Under the pieces are notes generated by a model. The model had not been told where the DNA came from and searched no databases. It was given only the letters and a program-made list of their open reading frames with translations. Both the position numbers and the translations under genes were made by a program. A stretch of DNA of 64,000 bases from Nocardia suismassiliense (GTDB lineage: Bacteria; Actinomycetota; Actinomycetes; Mycobacteriales; Mycobacteriaceae), in assembly GCF_900269665.1 (NCBI RefSeq), contig NZ_LT985361.1, forward strand, positions 4,953,471 to 5,017,470, given 5' to 3'. This document shows positions 61,202-64,000 of the stretch, in pieces; positions within the stretch are counted from its first letter, which is position 1; the number at the start of each line of letters is the position of its first letter.

Positions 61202-62161
61202 TCAGTGCTGGGTCGGCGGGGCCTTGCGCTCGATCGCGGCCTTCATCGCGTCCAGCCCGATCAGGTTGAATTCACGACCGAGGGAGCGCATCAGCGAGTT
61301 CTGCGTCGGCCGGTACACGCCGCGCTTGTGGTAGACCGCGCCCTCGTAGGTGCCGACCACGCCGCCGTCCGGCGACGCCTTGCCGAGGTACTGGTACCAC
61401 TTGGCCTTGTTCTGCTGCATCTGCGCGCTGGTGTAGGTCGAGGCGTTCACCTCACGCGGCTCCCGCCCGGTGTAGCGGTCGTTCGGGTAGTCGTACTCGT
61501 CGGCCAGGCCGGCCACCGAGTGCCCGAGCTCGTGCACCACGATCTGCCCCGACTGCGCGTTGCCGCCGGACGACGTCGCCACCTTGCCGCCTGCCCCGCC
61601 GTATTTGGTGGTGTTGGCCAGCGCGACCACCTGGTCGACCTCGGGCGCCAACCGGGCGTACTGCAAAGCCTTGGTCTCGTTCACACACAGCAGCCGCTCG
61701 GTGCCGCCGCACCAGAACGTCATGTCCAGGGCGGTGTTCCGCATGGTGCCGCGTGGATCGTTGTCCACGCCGGACTGCTGGGACACCACATTGACCGCCC
61801 AGACGTTGAACGAGTTCTTGTAGGTCTTGAACGGCTCGACCTGGGCGATCTCGTTCCACCGGTTGACGGCGTGCTGCTTGTAGATGTCGAGCTGGCTCGA
61901 GGTGTATCCGTCGCCGACGAACACCAGATCGAACCGCTGACTGGACGGCCCGGTCTGCTGGATCGTCACCACGTCGGCCTGCACCGCCGAGCGCGGCGCC
62001 GGGGCTTCCGGCCGGACCGGCAGGACCACGCGGCCGATCGTGCCGTCCGGGGAGAACACTTCTCGTTCTTCGGTGGGCGCGGCCGATCCCGTGGCGACCG
62101 ACATCGCGACGATGATCAACGCGCCGAGCATGATTGCGAACATGCGTCGTAACAAGGGCAT
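61202..62161 (-). CDS. Secreted M64 family metallopeptidase
   Basis: 319 residues from ATG 62161 (Shine-Dalgarno GAGGAG). Signal peptide FAIMLGALIIVAMSVATGSA. Metzincin-type zinc site HELGHSVAGLADEYDYP near residue 209 and preceding region DLVFVGDGYTSSQL, both typical of IgA-peptidase M64. Four Cys-free stretches aside, one Cys pair (FWCGGTERLLC) probably forms a disulphide. It precedes the CocE-type gene on the same strand by 118 bases. Confidence 0.9.
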   Translation of the reverse strand: MPLLRRMFAIMLGALIIVAMSVATGSAAPTEEREVFSPDGTIGRVVLPVRPEAPAPRSAVQADVVTIQQTGPSSQRFDLVFVGDGYTSSQLDIYKQHAVNRWNEIAQVEPFKTYKNSFNVWAVNVVSQQSGVDNDPRGTMRNTALDMTFWCGGTERLLCVNETKALQYARLAPEVDQVVALANTTKYGGAGGKVATSSGGNAQSGQIVVHELGHSVAGLADEYDYPNDRYTGREPREVNASTYTSAQMQQNKAKWYQYLGKASPDGGVVGTYEGAVYHKRGVYRPTQNSLMRSLGREFNLIGLDAMKAAIERKAPPTQH

Positions 62162-62380
62162 GGCAAAGCTCCTCGAGTGGTTCGCGATTTCGACCCGGAC
62201 GGCGCGGGCCGCACTTCGGTCTGTCGAATTCCTCATCAAGGAACCACATTTGGTCCGGCAACTCGACTGAGGAATAACTGGGGAATGGATTCCCCGATTG
62301 CCGATCAGCCGGGCTCGAGCTCTCGCCGCGCACCCTTCAGGCAGTATGGAACGGTCCGTGCAGCTGATGAGGAGGTCTCC

Positions 62381-63424
62381 ATGGCATATGTTCCCGAACC
62401 AGCCAGGTACGAGGGCGCGATGCGTTATCGCCGGTCAGGGCGCTCGGGCCTGGATCTGCCGCTGCTCTCGCTCGGCTTCTGGCACAACTTCGGGGACGAC
62501 CGCCCCTACCTCGCCCAGCGCGAAATCGCGTTGCGCGCCTTCGATCTGGGCATCACGCATTTCGACCTGGCGAATAATTACGGGCCACCGTACGGGGCGG
62601 CGGAGATCAACGCCGGACGCATTCTGCGCGAGGATCTCGCACCGTATCGCGACGAACTCGTCATCTCCAGCAAAGCCGGCTGGGACATGTGGCCCGGTCC
62701 ATACGGGCAGGGTGGTGGGTCGCGCAAGTATCTGCTCGCCTCGCTCGATCAGTCGCTGACCCGGCTCGGGCTCGACTATGTCGACATCTTCTATTCGCAC
62801 CGGTTCGACCCGACGACTCCGCTGGAGGAGACCGCGGCGGCACTGAATACCGCTGTCCGTCAAGGGAAAGCGCTGTACGTAGGAATTTCTTCGTACACCG
62901 CACAGGATTCGGTCACTATCGCCACCATGCTGCGGGAGCTCGGCACTCCCCTGCTCATCCACCAGCCGTCGTACTCGATGCTCAACCGGTGGATCGAGAC
63001 CGAGGGGCTGCTCGACGCGGCCGATGCGCAAGGGTTCGGTGTCATCGGGTTCACCGCACTCGCGCAGGGGCTGCTCACCTCGAAGTACCTCGACGGCATT
63101 CCGCCGGAATCGCGTGCTGCCCAAGGTAAGTCGTTCCAGAACGAATTGCTCACCCCGGCGATGATCGATCGGTTGCGCAAGCTCGGCGCGGTCGCCGACC
63201 GGCGCGGGCAGACGCTGGCGCAGCTGGCCTTGTCCTGGGCGTTGCGCGACGACCGGGTCACGTCGCTGGTGATCGGTGCGTCCACCACCGAACAGCTCGA
63301 GCAAAACGTCGCCGCCCTCGGCAATCTCGAATTCAGCACCGATGAGCTCGCCGAAATCGACGCGTTGCTCGACGATGACGGCGAAGTCGATCTCTGGCGA
63401 TCGGCGCGCCAAGGGGCCCTCTGA
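62381..63424 (+). CDS. Aldo/keto reductase (L-glyceraldehyde 3-phosphate reductase type)
   Basis: 347 residues from ATG 62381 (Shine-Dalgarno GAGGAGG). TIM-barrel NADPH oxidoreductase. The tetrad is present: Asp and Tyr in HFDLANNYGPPYG, Lys in ISSKAGWDMW, His in IFYSHRFDP. Cofactor region LVIGASTTEQLEQNVAAL. The pattern MRYRRSGRSGLDLPLLSLG and GPYGQGGGSRKYLL fit the YghZ/MgrA group, which detoxifies aldehydes. Divergent from the M64 gene. Confidence 0.92.
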   Translation: MAYVPEPARYEGAMRYRRSGRSGLDLPLLSLGFWHNFGDDRPYLAQREIALRAFDLGITHFDLANNYGPPYGAAEINAGRILREDLAPYRDELVISSKAGWDMWPGPYGQGGGSRKYLLASLDQSLTRLGLDYVDIFYSHRFDPTTPLEETAAALNTAVRQGKALYVGISSYTAQDSVTIATMLRELGTPLLIHQPSYSMLNRWIETEGLLDAADAQGFGVIGFTALAQGLLTSKYLDGIPPESRAAQGKSFQNELLTPAMIDRLRKLGAVADRRGQTLAQLALSWALRDDRVTSLVIGASTTEQLEQNVAALGNLEFSTDELAEIDALLDDDGEVDLWRSARQGAL

Positions 63425-63494
63425 ACGGTATTGCCGCGCCATTGATCGTGGCATAGTGCTGTTTTCGATCGGCTCGCCGGGGAATTCCGAGCGG

Positions 63495-64000
63495 GTGAGG
63501 ATTTATGCCGATCGGGCTTCCGTCGCCGCCCGCCAATTGGTCACGGATCTGCTGGTGGTGGCCTGGGTCTATGTCTCGGTCACGGCTGCGCTCTGGGTAC
63601 ACGACTTGGTGCAGAAGCTCGGTGTGCCCGGCCAGAAGATGGAGGGCGCGGGTGACGGCATGGCGGACAGCCTCGGTGATGTCGGCCGCAAGGTCGGCCG
63701 AGTGCCGATGGTGGGCGACGATCTCACCTCCCCCTTCGAGCGCGCGGCCGCGGCGGCACGCTCCATGGCGGAGGCAGGCAGCGACCAGCAGGCCGTGGTC
63801 AACGATCTCGCCATGGCCCTCGCCGTCGGATTACTGATCGTCCCGCTCGGGCTGGTGCTGTTCCTCTGGCTGCCACTGCGGGTGCGCTGGATACGCAGGG
63901 CCGCAACAGCAGCCCGCCTGCGCGCCGTCCCCGGCGGACGCGACCTGCTCGCCCTGCGCGCCCTCGCCAATCAGCCGCTGCGCAAGCTGGACCGGATCGA
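63495..64000 (+). CDS. Membrane protein, 3' end cut by window edge
   Basis: 168 residues visible, open to the right edge. GTG 63495 (VRIYADRASVAARQLVTDLL) is preferred; an in-frame GTG at 63456 is possible. Membrane segments: LLVVAWVYVSVTAALWV near residue 20 and ALAVGLLIVPLGLVLFLWLP near 110, with a soluble loop between (EGAGDGMADSLGDVGRKVGR). The family is conserved in mycolata and of unknown function (from memory of similar proteins). Confidence 0.7.
   Translation, partial: MRIYADRASVAARQLVTDLLVVAWVYVSVTAALWVHDLVQKLGVPGQKMEGAGDGMADSLGDVGRKVGRVPMVGDDLTSPFERAAAAARSMAEAGSDQQAVVNDLAMALAVGLLIVPLGLVLFLWLPLRVRWIRRAATAARLRAVPGGRDLLALRALANQPLRKLDRI

Overview
The window is high-GC DNA with actinobacterial gene families throughout: DUF1206, DUF5703, DUF5753 and CGNR regulators, an MmpL-type exporter, an Mtb12-like lipoprotein and FxLD lanthipeptides. 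Blocks of gene order match Mycobacterium tuberculosis (lppL-pyrD, then TB18.6 and an M20 peptidase). The best guess is Nocardia or a close mycolic-acid relative. This rests on gene content and codon bias, not on a marker gene. No rRNA, tRNA, CRISPR array or complete insertion sequence was seen.

Layout. 0-5 kb: the end of a haem-importer ATPase (hmuV); a decayed segment with repeats and a GNAT acetyltransferase remnant; then a four-gene minus-strand operon (unknown protein, Mtb12-like lipoprotein, MMPL exporter, YrdB-like membrane protein). 5-16 kb: lppL, a DUF5703 gene and pyrD, separated from TB18.6 and the M20 peptidase by about 6.6 kb of accessory DNA. That insert holds two tandem paralogous small genes with duplicated promoters, a PfkB-fold protein lacking its catalytic motif, a GTP cyclohydrolase II with a key Tyr replaced, and an acyl-CoA ligase. 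16-20 kb: LysE exporter, MalY-type lyase with divergent Lrp regulator, PP2C-like phosphatase. 19.8-20.4 kb: a tandem array of about 71-bp palindromic repeats; a smaller related array lies at 1.3 kb. 20.6-23.5 kb: a DUF4239 membrane protein coupled to a repeat-rich surface protein, and a small secreted protein.

24-34 kb: mostly single metabolic genes with their regulators (DHFR-like reductase, SDR, flavin monooxygenase with ArsR, M14-type peptidase with TetR, GGDEF cyclase, CGNR regulator with EamA exporter, EEP phosphatase, MFS transporter). 34.5-41.8 kb: a class I lanthipeptide locus. Three short precursors share an FDLDIR leader and have variable Cys/Ser/Thr-rich cores; they are followed by LanC and a full-length LanB, with a divergent ABC exporter. 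No leader protease, tailoring methyltransferase or dedicated regulator was found. 41.8-46 kb: SRPBCC-ArsR operon, PucR regulator, animal-type haem peroxidase.

46-64 kb: a small secreted peptide gene, an acidic peptide gene, a dicarboxylate symporter, DUF1206, and a run of secreted proteins (a 179-residue exported protein, M1 peptidase, S1/P1 nuclease, CocE-type peptidase, M64 peptidase). Interspersed are an ArsR/monooxygenase pair, an orphan DUF5753 regulator, a TetR/GlxA pair, a three-gene alpha/beta-hydrolase operon and an aldo/keto reductase. A membrane protein is cut by the right edge. Several regulators have recognisable inverted-repeat operators, and several convergent gene pairs share strong bidirectional hairpin terminators.
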